A program made the position numbers and the translations under genes. Shown here one piece after another: positions 33,325 to 39,525 of a stretch of DNA of 39,525 nt (positions are counted from its first letter, which is position 1; each line of letters begins with the position of its first letter). The notes below the pieces were generated by a model. It did no database searches, was not told the origin of the DNA, and worked only from the letters and a program-made list of their open reading frames with translations. The stretch is from Clostridia bacterium (GTDB taxonomy: Bacteria > Bacillota > Clostridia > Oscillospirales > CAG-272), in the NCBI GenBank assembly GCA_017503865.1, contig JAFVSI010000013.1, positions 1 to 39,525 on the forward strand. Reading direction: 5' to 3'.

Positions 33325-33861
33325 TCAGTTCGATTTGAATTTGAGAGGTGTGAGCGTTACGCTCATTACACGTCCGTCAAGAACGGGAGCCTTGTCAGAT
33401 GCACCGAGCTCGGCACATTCGGTGATAAACTTCGTCATTATCTCCTGACCTATGGCGATATGACTCATCTCACGGCCCTTAAAACGCATTACGACTCTGA
33501 CCTTGTTTCCGTCAGAAAGGAAACGCTGTGTGTGCTTGAGCTTGGTGTTGAAATCGTGAGTGTCGATTCTGCACGAAAGCTGTATTTCCTTTATCTCGAT
33601 GACCTGCTGCTTCTTCTTTGCTTCCTTTTCCTTTTTATCTCTTTCAAAGCGATACTTACCGTAGTCCATTATACGACATACGGGCGGGGTAGCCTGCGGA
33701 GCCATAAGCACGAGATCGTATCCCTTGTCGTAAGCAATTTCGAGTGCTGCCTCAGGGCTCATTATACCGAGTGCTGCACCGTCCTCACCGACAACTCTTA
33801 CCTCTTTAGCCTTGATCTCCTCATTGATGAGCAAATCCTTTTGATTGTCCTTTGCGCTAAT
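33325..33861 (-). CDS. infC: Translation initiation factor IF-3, AUU start
   Basis: IF-3, 178 aa, binds the 30S subunit, prevents premature subunit joining and proofreads the start codon. N-domain (LLINEEIKAKEVRVVGEDG), linker rich in lysine, and C-domain (RIDTHDFNTKLKHTQRFL, RFKGREMSHI) are complete. I start at an ATT codon at 33861 because a perfect GGAGGTG stands 8 bases upstream and the homologous region starts there. The ATG frame farther upstream runs through the leader terminator and gives an unlikely N-terminus. AUU starts are an established feature of infC, used for autocontrol by IF-3. Confidence 0.93.
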   Translation of the reverse strand: MSAKDNQKDLLINEEIKAKEVRVVGEDGAALGIMSPEAALEIAYDKGYDLVLMAPQATPPVCRIMDYGKYRFERDKKEKEAKKKQQVIEIKEIQLSCRIDTHDFNTKLKHTQRFLSDGNKVRVVMRFKGREMSHIAIGQEIMTKFITECAELGASDKAPVLDGRVMSVTLTPLKFKSN

Positions 33862-34037
33862 GTTAAATACACCTCCAAAAACCGAAAACGGTAAAAAAAA
33901 TCGTGCCAAAGAATAAACTTCTCCGCACGAAACACACCTCTATAACAAGTTGCAAAATACACCCTATTATAAAAGGAAAATATTATACCGTACACGCCCT
34001 TGCGGCACGGTGAGAACGGAGAGTTCTTCTTCATTGC
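33862..34037 (-). promoter_or_regulatory. infC-rpmI-rplT leader, L20-type attenuator candidate
   Basis: From the expected start of transcription near 34037 to the AUU codon, the 5' leader is about 175 nt. It has a structured upstream part (paired GAGAAC/GTTCTC, ACCG/CGGT) and then a complete intrinsic terminator at 33892-33930. The ribosome binding site GGAGGTG lies at 33870-33876. In Bacillus subtilis L20 binds such a leader and causes termination. The correspondence here rests on the arrangement, not on a covariance-model match. Confidence 0.7.
33892..33930 (-). terminator. Leader terminator of the infC operon
   Basis: On the minus strand, TCGTGC-GGAGAA pairs with TTCTTT-G-GCACGA around a 5-base loop, followed by eight T's. 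It lies between promoter and infC. Confidence 0.88.
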
Positions 34038-34043
34038 TCGAAC

Positions 34044-34072
34044 ATTTTACCACAAAACATTTATCTTGTCAA
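34044..34072 (-). promoter_or_regulatory. Promoter of the infC operon
   Basis: On the minus strand, TTGACA (34067-34072) and TAAAAT (34044-34049) with a 17-bp spacer. Confidence 0.88.
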
Positions 34073-34282
34073 TACTTTTTTAAAAAATTCCTCACCCGAT
34101 GGAAAAACGCGGGGGAAAACAAGGGCAAAATCGCAAAAAATTACATTTGAAGTCCGCTTTCGAGTTCAAACGACATTCTTTTTTGTCAAAAATGCCCAAA
34201 GATGTACGACATTCTTGCTGTTTTTTTCTCCCCTGTATCTTTTATAACGAAAATTTGTCCTAAAAATCGTCAAAATTGATTA

Positions 34283-34311
34283 TTTACAAATCGGTTTTTT
34301 TGATGTATAAT
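34283..34311 (+). promoter_or_regulatory. Promoter of a candidate small RNA
   Basis: TTTACA (34283-34288) and perfect TATAAT (34306-34311), 17 bp apart. No ORF follows on this strand before a terminator; the next gene is on the other strand. Confidence 0.8.
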
Positions 34312-34317
34312 AACTAT

Positions 34318-34431
34318 GCTGTCGGCGGCACCAACACCACAGCGTCACGCACAACGGTTTCTTCGTTTTGGCAAGGTATCAATCTTATGATATTTTTTCA
34401 TCGCCTCACGAGATCCTGTTGTGCTTTTTTT
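34318..34431 (+). ncRNA. Candidate small RNA, about 114 nt
   Basis: The region lies between a good + strand promoter and an intrinsic terminator and has no ORF with a ribosome binding site. The predicted transcript starts with hairpin GCTGT (34318-34322) / ACAGC (34339-34343). A long stem GCACAAC (34349-34355) / GTTGTGC (34418-34424) follows, with extra pairing GG/CC and TTTC/GAGA inside and a small TATCA/TGATA hairpin at the tip. Seven T's (34425-34431) end it. I compared it by memory with SRP RNA, 6S RNA and the common riboswitches and see no match in their conserved cores. Function is unknown. Confidence 0.65.
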
Positions 34432-34447
34432 ATTGTTTATATAATAC

Positions 34448-34477
34448 TCGGGTAGTCCTTTTTTAAGGGGCTACCCG
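34448..34477 (-). terminator. Hairpin at the end of the 34487 gene
   Basis: CGGGTAG / CTACCCG with an inner CCTT / AAGG hairpin, just after the gene's stop. The T-tract on the minus strand is poor, on the plus strand better (AAATTTTTATT). It may act on both strands. Confidence 0.6.
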
Positions 34478-34486
34478 AAATTTTTA

Positions 34487-36016
34487 TTACTTAAAACAAA
34501 ACCTAAGCTTCACCGTATTTGCGAAAAGCGGATATGAGATCTCGTTTTCGGTATTGCTCACGACCTCAAGCCTGTCACAAGTCACGTAAATTCCCTTTTC
34601 TACCCCGACCGACTCAATGTAAGGATTTTCCTTAGCAAACTCAGAATCAACCTCGGCTGAAAGCTCGTGGGCGACGAGCAGAGGTATATCGCGGTATTTT
34701 TGGCACTCTGCCGACAGTGCATCGCAAAACTCGGTGCTTGTGATAAGCTTTTGTGTGTTATTGTTAAAGCCACCGACAAAAGCTATCTTTTCTCCCCGAA
34801 GATTCTCCATAACGAGCGTGATTATCTCACCCTCGCCCACAAGAACACTCCTTGATTCGACGCATCTGAAATTTAAAGTATCATAATAATAAAAGCTGTT
34901 GTTGCTAAGATTTATAAGCTGTAGGAGATTGCGTCTAAGATTTGTCAAAACACTTGATGAAAGTCTGTCAAAGACGGAAATCGTACTGTCGAGTACTCCG
35001 TTTACAGAGTTTCTGTAGGCATCAACGTCGCTCGATAGATAATCGTCTCTCACGAGATAAAATGATATGAGCTCGTTTTGGTACGGGATCCTCGTCGTTC
35101 CTTGCAGCCAAAGATTACAAACACCCTCGCTCTCGCTTTCCTTAAACTGCCGCAAAAGCTCATCTGTGCAAAGCTTAAGACCGTAATTGTCCTCTGCCAA
35201 AAGCTCAATTACTCCGTTTTCGCCCGCAGCTACCGTTGCCGTCGACGAAACGGGAGAAATCTTTGTCAGCGAGCTTTTTCCAACACAAATAAACTTAGCC
35301 GCCTCGCTTACCTCGGAGTCACTTACAACGGGCAAGGAATAGCCCGCGTATTCTTCAAGCGACTTCCTTAAATATTCGGCAATACTCTTTTCAAATAGCT
35401 TGTTATTTTTAGGATAAACAATAACGTACTCACTTAAAGGAAATCCGCAAAGCGTAGCAGAATTTATCTCATAATCCGAGGATACTGAAAATGGCTTCGT
35501 CGTATTTATGTAAACTGTCGATACCTTTTCGGAATCTATACCGTCAGCAAGCTCCGCCACCGCCCTCGAAAGAAGCTCGTCGCTATGTCCGCCTACCGTT
35601 ACGGCTCCGTCATAATACTCGTATCCGTAATCGCAAGTCCTCAAACCTTTCATATACCGTTGGCTTTTCTCTCTGTCAGTTGCACCTATAAGTATCTCAA
35701 AATTTGAGCTTTTAGTCTTTAATTCACTATCGTAATATACCTTCACGTCATAGCCGACGTTTTTCGACATAACACCCGAAAGTAAAACGGCACTGTTAAA
35801 AATATCAGCACCGCAATTTACAGGAATTATTATAACGTACGTTTTTTTGGAGTCGAGTGCCTCAAGCTCCTCTTGCTTTGACACCATCTCCTCATATATT
35901 GAAATTGCCTCGTAAAGGTCGTCAAAGTTTTCAGTCTCACCCTTTTGGCAGGAAGACAGCGGCAAAACGACAACAACGAGCAATATCACCGACACGAGCG
36001 ATAACAATTTTATTTT
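34487..36016 (-). CDS. Large lipoprotein of unknown function
   Basis: A 509-aa exported lipoprotein. MKIK plus a hydrophobic stretch and lipobox LSSC (Cys24) form the signal peptide, so I start at 36016, 10 bp after the yigZ stop; the longer GTG frame would bury the signal in a charged N-terminus. The middle (EYVIVYPKNNK ... EYAGYSLPVVSDSEV) recalls the small alpha/beta domain beside some glycoside hydrolases. The C-terminal 120 residues (GEKIAFVGGFNNN, DIPLLVAHELSAEVDSEF) weakly resemble an endonuclease/exonuclease/phosphatase fold with catalytic residues lost. Both resemblances are guesses. It is probably cotranscribed with yigZ. Confidence 0.75.
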   Translation of the reverse strand, partial: KIKLLSLVSVILLVVVVLPLSSCQKGETENFDDLYEAISIYEEMVSKQEELEALDSKKTYVIIIPVNCGADIFNSAVLLSGVMSKNVGYDVKVYYDSELKTKSSNFEILIGATDREKSQRYMKGLRTCDYGYEYYDGAVTVGGHSDELLSRAVAELADGIDSEKVSTVYINTTKPFSVSSDYEINSATLCGFPLSEYVIVYPKNNKLFEKSIAEYLRKSLEEYAGYSLPVVSDSEVSEAAKFICVGKSSLTKISPVSSTATVAAGENGVIELLAEDNYGLKLCTDELLRQFKESESEGVCNLWLQGTTRIPYQNELISFYLVRDDYLSSDVDAYRNSVNGVLDSTISVFDRLSSSVLTNLRRNLLQLINLSNNSFYYYDTLNFRCVESRSVLVGEGEIITLVMENLRGEKIAFVGGFNNNTQKLITSTEFCDALSAECQKYRDIPLLVAHELSAEVDSEFAKENPYIESVGVEKGIYVTCDRLEVVSNTENEISYPLFANTVKLRFCFK

Positions 36017-36026
36017 CATATATTTA

Positions 36027-36650
36027 TTAGCCAAATCTTTCATCGATTTTTCTGGGGATTTCACGTCCGTTGCCTATCTCGCTTATACGCTTCACAAAAG
36101 CCTCAGCCTCTTCCTCAAGCACGGCAAAACGAAGGGTAACAAACTCACCGAACTCGGTGTTTTCTTCCCTTATCCCTGCCCTCGACATCTCAAAAAGATA
36201 CTTTTGATAATTCTGATAGCTACACTCAAGTTCATATACAAAATGCTTTCGATAGGTAATGATCTCTGCTGCACGGAGAGCAATTGCCGCACCGTGAGAG
36301 TATGCCCTTACAAGTCCGCCCGCACCGAGAAGAATACCGCCGAAATAACGGGTAACAACCACGCAAACGTCGGTAACACCGCTTTTGTTTATCGTCTCAA
36401 GCACGGGAATCCCGCCCGTGCCCTGTGGCTCTCCATCGTCGGAGTAACGCATAACAGGGGCACTCGAGAGAACGTAGGCATAAACGTTGTGCCTTGCATC
36501 GTAGTACTTTTTCTTTACCGACTTAACGAAGTCAAGAGCCTCTTCCTCGGTCGTAATATGCTTTGCGTGACCGATAAAGACCGAGCGTTTTTCCTCAAAC
36601 TCGTCACTTCCCTCGCCGCGAACAGTCGTATAAAGTGCCGCCTCTGCCAT
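36027..36650 (-). CDS. YigZ/IMPACT family protein
   Basis: A UPF0029/IMPACT-family protein, 207 aa; members are linked to translation regulation, but the exact bacterial role is unsettled. FIGHAKHITTEEEALDFV, the DARHNVYAYVL segment, MRYSDDGEPQGTGG and VVVTRYFGGILLGAGGLVRAY are diagnostic. A second ferredoxin-like C-terminal domain follows. GGAGGTGAG is right before the ATG, and a consensus promoter overlaps the hflX stop. Confidence 0.93.
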   Translation of the reverse strand: MAEAALYTTVRGEGSDEFEEKRSVFIGHAKHITTEEEALDFVKSVKKKYYDARHNVYAYVLSSAPVMRYSDDGEPQGTGGIPVLETINKSGVTDVCVVVTRYFGGILLGAGGLVRAYSHGAAIALRAAEIITYRKHFVYELECSYQNYQKYLFEMSRAGIREENTEFGEFVTLRFAVLEEEAEAFVKRISEIGNGREIPRKIDERFG

Positions 36651-36686
36651 TCTCTCACCTCCTACAAAATCATATCTTTCCCTGAA

Positions 36687-36715
36687 ATTTTATCATAGCT
36701 ATAAAATTTTGTCAA
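36687..36715 (-). promoter_or_regulatory. Promoter of yigZ and the 34487 lipoprotein gene
   Basis: On the minus strand, TTGACA (36710-36715) and TAAAAT (36687-36692), 17 bp apart. The -35 overlaps the stop codon of hflX. Confidence 0.85.
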
Positions 36716-38004
36716 TACTCCTCTTTTTCCTCGGGTATATCGGTATATTTGCGAAGCATTCCGACGGTTTTCGCGTCTGCCATAGCGGTAACGACTATTG
36801 CCTCTGCACCGTATTCCACGTCCTGAACAGTGGCGTTCTTATAAAGGATATTGAGAGCCCCCGCCTCACTGTTTGGAATAGTGAAGGTGACCACCCTCTT
36901 TGAGTTCATAATAAGCTCCTCAATCTTTGAAACGAGAAGCTCTATTCCCTGTCCCGTAGCGGCAGAAATATACGCAACGTTCTCTCTTGCCGCACTTCTG
37001 CCGAGGTCGGCAAACTCAAATATTCCTCTGTCACACTTGTTAAAGACGTAGATAATATCCTTGCCAGATGCACCAAGCTCTACAAGCAGTTCTTCCGTGA
37101 CCTTTATCTGACTTTCCGCTTCGCTGTCCGACGCATCGATAACTATCATAAGAATATCGGCATAGCAAGCCTCTTCGAGCGTCGAGCGGAAGGCACTTAT
37201 GAGGTGGTGAGGAAGCTTTTTTATAAATCCTACCGTATCGGTAAGAAGAACACTCTCACCACATGGAAGCTCGAACTTCCTTGTCGTGGGATCAAGTGTT
37301 GCAAAAAGCTTGTCCTCAGCAAGAATACCCGCGTCGGTTAGACGGTTGAGAAGTGTCGATTTTCCCGCATTGGTATATCCTACGATGGCTATTTTTCTAA
37401 GCCCGCTTCGGTCTCTTGCCACACGCATCGTCTTGCGGTTCTTTTCCATCTCAGCTATCTGCTCTTCAAGTGCGTGAATACGCCTTGCAATATGTCTCTT
37501 ATCAGTTTCAAGCTTTGTTTCTCCGGGACCTCTCGTGCCTATTCCACCGCCAAGACGTGAAAGCTCGAGGCCCTTGCCGTAAAGTCTCGGTGCGGTATAT
37601 TTGAGCTGTGCAAGCTCGACCTGAAGCTTTCCCTCACCTGTAACCGCGTGAAGTGCAAAAATATCGAGAATAAGCATAGAACGGTCAATTACCTCAGGAC
37701 CGCCGAGGGCGTCCTCGAGATTTCTTATCTGCGAGGGCGAAAGGTCGCCGTCAAAGATAACTATATCGACGTCATTATTCTGGCAAAGATAACCAAGCTC
37801 TGCCACTTTGCCGCTACCGATCATTGTGCGTGGATCGGGTGTTTCCTTATTCTGAATAAGCTTTACGACCGTATCGGCACCCGCAGTGTCGGCAAGTCGC
37901 TCAAGCTCCTCGAGAGAGACGGCTACCTCTTCGGCACTCTCACCTCTGCCCGCCATACCGACAAGTGCCGCACGACCTCTTTTTATATCCTTTTGAATAT
38001 CCAT
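36712..38004 (-). CDS. hflX: Ribosome-associated GTPase HflX
   Basis: HflX, 430 aa, a GTPase that binds 50S subunits and splits stalled or hibernating ribosomes. The N-terminal domain has PDPRTMIGSGKVAEL and the conserved GGGIGTRGPGETKLETD segment. The G domain shows P-loop GYTNAGKST, DTVGFIKKLPHHL and NKCD. GAGG lies upstream of the ATG at 38004; the GTG four codons earlier overlaps that site, so it is rejected. It follows rpmE after a hairpin. Confidence 0.96.
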   Translation of the reverse strand: MDIQKDIKRGRAALVGMAGRGESAEEVAVSLEELERLADTAGADTVVKLIQNKETPDPRTMIGSGKVAELGYLCQNNDVDIVIFDGDLSPSQIRNLEDALGGPEVIDRSMLILDIFALHAVTGEGKLQVELAQLKYTAPRLYGKGLELSRLGGGIGTRGPGETKLETDKRHIARRIHALEEQIAEMEKNRKTMRVARDRSGLRKIAIVGYTNAGKSTLLNRLTDAGILAEDKLFATLDPTTRKFELPCGESVLLTDTVGFIKKLPHHLISAFRSTLEEACYADILMIVIDASDSEAESQIKVTEELLVELGASGKDIIYVFNKCDRGIFEFADLGRSAARENVAYISAATGQGIELLVSKIEELIMNSKRVVTFTIPNSEAGALNILYKNATVQDVEYGAEAIVVTAMADAKTVGMLRKYTDIPEEKEEY

Positions 38005-38026
38005 AAAAATCCTCACTAAACAAAAT

Positions 38027-38051
38027 GGGGTAAGTGCACGACACTTACCCC
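38027..38051. terminator. Terminator-like hairpin between rpmE and hflX
   Basis: A perfect 10-bp stem GGGGTAAGTG (38027-38036) / CACTTACCCC (38042-38051). On the minus strand ATTTTGTTTAG follows, a weak T-tract, so partial read-through to hflX is plausible. Confidence 0.75.
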
Positions 38052-38078
38052 TCTTTTTTGAAAGTTCTCTTTCTTGAA

Positions 38079-38288
38079 TTACTTCTTGAAGTTTTCAAGT
38101 CTCTTCTTGAACTTGTCAACACGTCCACCAGCATCAACAAACTTCTGCTTACCTGTGAAGAAGGGATGACACTTGGAACAAATTTCAACTTTCATTTCGC
38201 CGCCCTTGGTGGACTTTGTGGTAACTGTTTCACCACACGCGCACTTGATTACGCACTCTTCGTAATTAGGATGGATACCTGTTTTCAT
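38079..38288 (-). CDS. rpmE: 50S ribosomal protein L31, zinc-binding form
   Basis: Ribosomal protein bL31, 69 aa. Zinc ligands Cys16 and Cys18 (CACG) and Cys37 and Cys40 (CSKCHPF) mark the C+ type. [11 protein letters not shown] and [12 protein letters not shown] are diagnostic. GAGGAG precedes the ATG. A consensus promoter lies upstream, with a small hairpin in the leader (CGATGT / ACATCG, 38315-38332). Confidence 0.97.
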   Translation of the reverse strand: MKTGIHPNYEECVIKCACGETVTTKSTKGGEMKVEICSKCHPFFTGKQKFVDAGGRVDKFKKRLENFKK

Positions 38289-38348
38289 TATTATTCTCCT
38301 CGCTTATTTAAATTCGATGTTCTTTGACATCGGTTCACGAACGGAGCT

Positions 38349-38377
38349 ATTATATCACACTCTTTTTCATTTTGCAA
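38349..38377 (-). promoter_or_regulatory. Promoter of rpmE
   Basis: On the minus strand, TTGCAA (38372-38377) and perfect TATAAT (38349-38354), 17 bp apart, just past the sigE stop. Confidence 0.85.
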
Positions 38378-38385
38378 GTCTTTTT

Positions 38386-39111
38386 TTAAAATTTTGTTAC
38401 AATTTCCTCTTTTAGCTGTGAAATTATCTTTTTTTCAAGCCTTGAAATGTAGGATTGAGAGATGCCGAGACGGTCTGCAACTTCCTTTTGAGTGAGCTCA
38501 CGCTCGCCGTTCATACCGTACCGAAGCTCGATTATTTCCCTTTCTCTCTCACCGAGCGAGGCAACGGCTCTGCGTATCATAGCCCGCTCCTCGAGCTGCT
38601 CTATCTCAAAAAGAACGCTGTCCTCATCGCTTCCGAGAACGTCAGAGAGTAAAAGCTCGTTGCCGTCCCAATCGGTGTTAAGCGGCTCGTCGATAGAGAC
38701 CTCACACCTCGTACCCGAATTCTTGCGGATATACATAAGGATTTCATTCTCTATGCACCGCGAGGCATATGTGGCAAGCTTTATATTTTTGTCAGCCTTA
38801 AAGGTGTTTATCGCCTTGACAAGCCCGATAGTTCCTATTGAAATAAGGTCCTCGAGCCCCGTGCCTACGTTTTCAAATCTTTTGGCGATATATACGACAA
38901 GCCGCAGATTTCGCTCTATAAGTATCTGCCTTGCCCCCTCGTCATATTCAAGGCGTGAAAGCACCTCGTTCTCCTCTTCTCTCGTAAGCGGTGCCGGAAG
39001 CGTCTCGGGACCGTTTATGTAAAAGATTCCTTTTTTCGAGGAAGGTCGAAAGAAGATTTTTGCAACAAATCTTCGTATCTTAAAAAGTATAAGATTTATG
39101 TAAATTCTCAT
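38386..39111 (-). CDS. sigE: RNA polymerase sporulation sigma factor SigE
   Basis: Sigma-E, 241 aa, the early mother-cell sigma factor of endospore formation. The N-terminal ~30 residues (MRIYINLILFKIRRF) form a hydrophobic/basic pro-sequence as in pro-sigma-E, which is removed by SpoIIGA. Region 2 (ILIERNLRLVVYIAKRFEN, LEDLISIGTIGLVKAINTF, YASRCIENEILMYIRK), the DEPLNTDWDGNELLLSDVLG segment and region 4.2 (GISQSYISRLEKK) match Bacillus sigma-E closely by memory. Its usual partner spoIIGA is not in the 414 bp left upstream, which hold repeat DNA, and sigG does not follow. The ribosome binding site AAAGGCGG is modest. Confidence 0.93.
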   Translation of the reverse strand: MRIYINLILFKIRRFVAKIFFRPSSKKGIFYINGPETLPAPLTREEENEVLSRLEYDEGARQILIERNLRLVVYIAKRFENVGTGLEDLISIGTIGLVKAINTFKADKNIKLATYASRCIENEILMYIRKNSGTRCEVSIDEPLNTDWDGNELLLSDVLGSDEDSVLFEIEQLEERAMIRRAVASLGEREREIIELRYGMNGERELTQKEVADRLGISQSYISRLEKKIISQLKEEIVTKF

Positions 39112-39135
39112 AAAATTTCCGCCTTTCTGCTTTAT

Positions 39136-39218
39136 ATAAATTGGTATTTATCGAACGGATTGGGAAAAGGATTAAAAAGTTTTGGTCGAGCTTTTTCAAA
39201 AGCTCGCGGAGCTCGAGG
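39136..39218 (-). repeat. 83-bp intergenic repeat, right copy
   Basis: Inverted copy of 83-165, differing at two positions by my reading. It reads toward sigE from upstream, as the left copy reads toward dgt. The element includes the CGAGCTTTT / AAAAGCTCG hairpin (39187-39206) and the AAATACCAATTTAT end. Confidence 0.85.
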
Positions 39219-39503
39219 CGGAGCCTCGTAAAAACGGCACTTTCTTTTGCTTAGCTTTTCTTTGTGCCTCTTTCCGCAAAGAAAAGCGGCTAACGGTATA
39301 GTTAGTTTATGTTTAGTAAGGGGAACCCCCTCGTGTGTGTTCCCCTCTTTCGCCCAAAGGGCGTAATTCACCCTTCGTGGCGTTTCGAACGATAGGGGAG
39401 TTTCGCTCGTTGCGACGAGCGACCAACGCTACGCGCGTTGGATTGCGGTCTCTTTTTAGAAAAATAACTCCGCTACGCTTCGTCACACGAACTGATGTTC
39501 GTG
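39214..39503. repeat. Cluster of small palindromes at the right end
   Basis: At least six perfect stem-loops lie in about 290 bp: CGAGGC/GCCTCG (39214-39228), AGGGGAAC/GTTCCCCT (39319-39346), CGCCC/GGGCG (39351-39363), CGCTCGT/ACGAGCG (39404-39421), CCAACGC/GCGTTGG (39423-39441) and CACGAAC/GTTCGTG (39486-39503). GTTAGTTTATG (39301-39311), also in copies A and B, is among them. I see no credible gene here. Confidence 0.75.
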
Positions 39504-39525
39504 TTCGAGACGCAAAAACTTTTAA

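Noticed and set aside
33124-33894. Plus-strand open frame of 256 codons across infC and rpmI
   Set aside because: Antisense shadow of three well-identified translation genes.
34318-34431. SRP RNA or 6S RNA as identity of the small transcript
   Set aside because: The conserved SRP apical loop is absent and the length is too short for 6S RNA.
39132-39371. 79-codon minus-strand frame near the right end
   Set aside because: It lies wholly in palindromic repeat DNA and crosses the 83-bp element.

Overview
The window is a gene-dense chromosomal segment with moderate GC from a Gram-positive member of the class Clostridia. The evidence is a sporulation sigma-E gene, the dgt-dnaG-rpoD cluster, the clostridial order rsfS-lcp-yqeK-nadD-yhbY, near-universal AGGAGG-type ribosome binding sites, sigma-A promoters with 17-bp spacers, and the dprA-topA-trmFO and infC-rpmI-rplT clusters of Firmicutes. 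Family or genus cannot be fixed from the sequence alone. I see no phage, insertion sequence, CRISPR array, rRNA or tRNA. Almost all coding sequence is housekeeping.

Layout, left to right. (1) 1-197: palindromic repeat DNA. (2) 198-4226, + strand: dgt, dnaG and rpoD (dNTP turnover, primase, major sigma). (3) 4413-6485, + strand: a separately transcribed solute-binding-type lipoprotein, then rpsU. (4) 6684-7833, - strand: luxS and mtnN, which together recycle S-adenosylhomocysteine and make AI-2. (5) 8034-11280, + strand: a three-gene FAD/Fe-S glycerol-3-phosphate oxidoreductase operon behind a leader with an intrinsic terminator. (6) 11349-11858: a small AT-rich membrane gene unlike its neighbours. 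(7) 11922-12539, - strand: queH. (8) 12794-31750, - strand: a long run whose transcription order is dprA, topA, trmFO, plsX, rnc, a radical-SAM gene, smc, ftsY, rdgB, yhbY, nadD, yqeK, lcp, rsfS, leuS. (9) 31776-33861, - strand: infC, rpmI, rplT and a SpoU methyltransferase behind an attenuator-type leader. (10) 34283-34431, + strand: a promoter and terminator with no ORF between them, a candidate small RNA. (11) 34487-38288, - strand: rpmE, hflX, yigZ and a large lipoprotein of unknown role. (12) 38386-39111, - strand: sigE. (13) 39112-39525: palindromic repeat DNA again.

The most unusual content is between the genes. A mosaic repeat family recurs in the larger gaps. Its parts are two small left-end hairpins that change length in a compensatory way, a variable long hairpin, and a constant right end ACAAATACCAATTT. 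A longer 83-bp member occurs once at each end of the window, in opposite orientation, with two mismatches by my reading, and each copy sits directly upstream of a gene (dgt and sigE). The candidate small RNA at 34318-34431 and the terminator-containing leader of the glycerol-3-phosphate operon are the other regulatory signals worth testing. All identifications come from reading motifs by eye; no database search was run.
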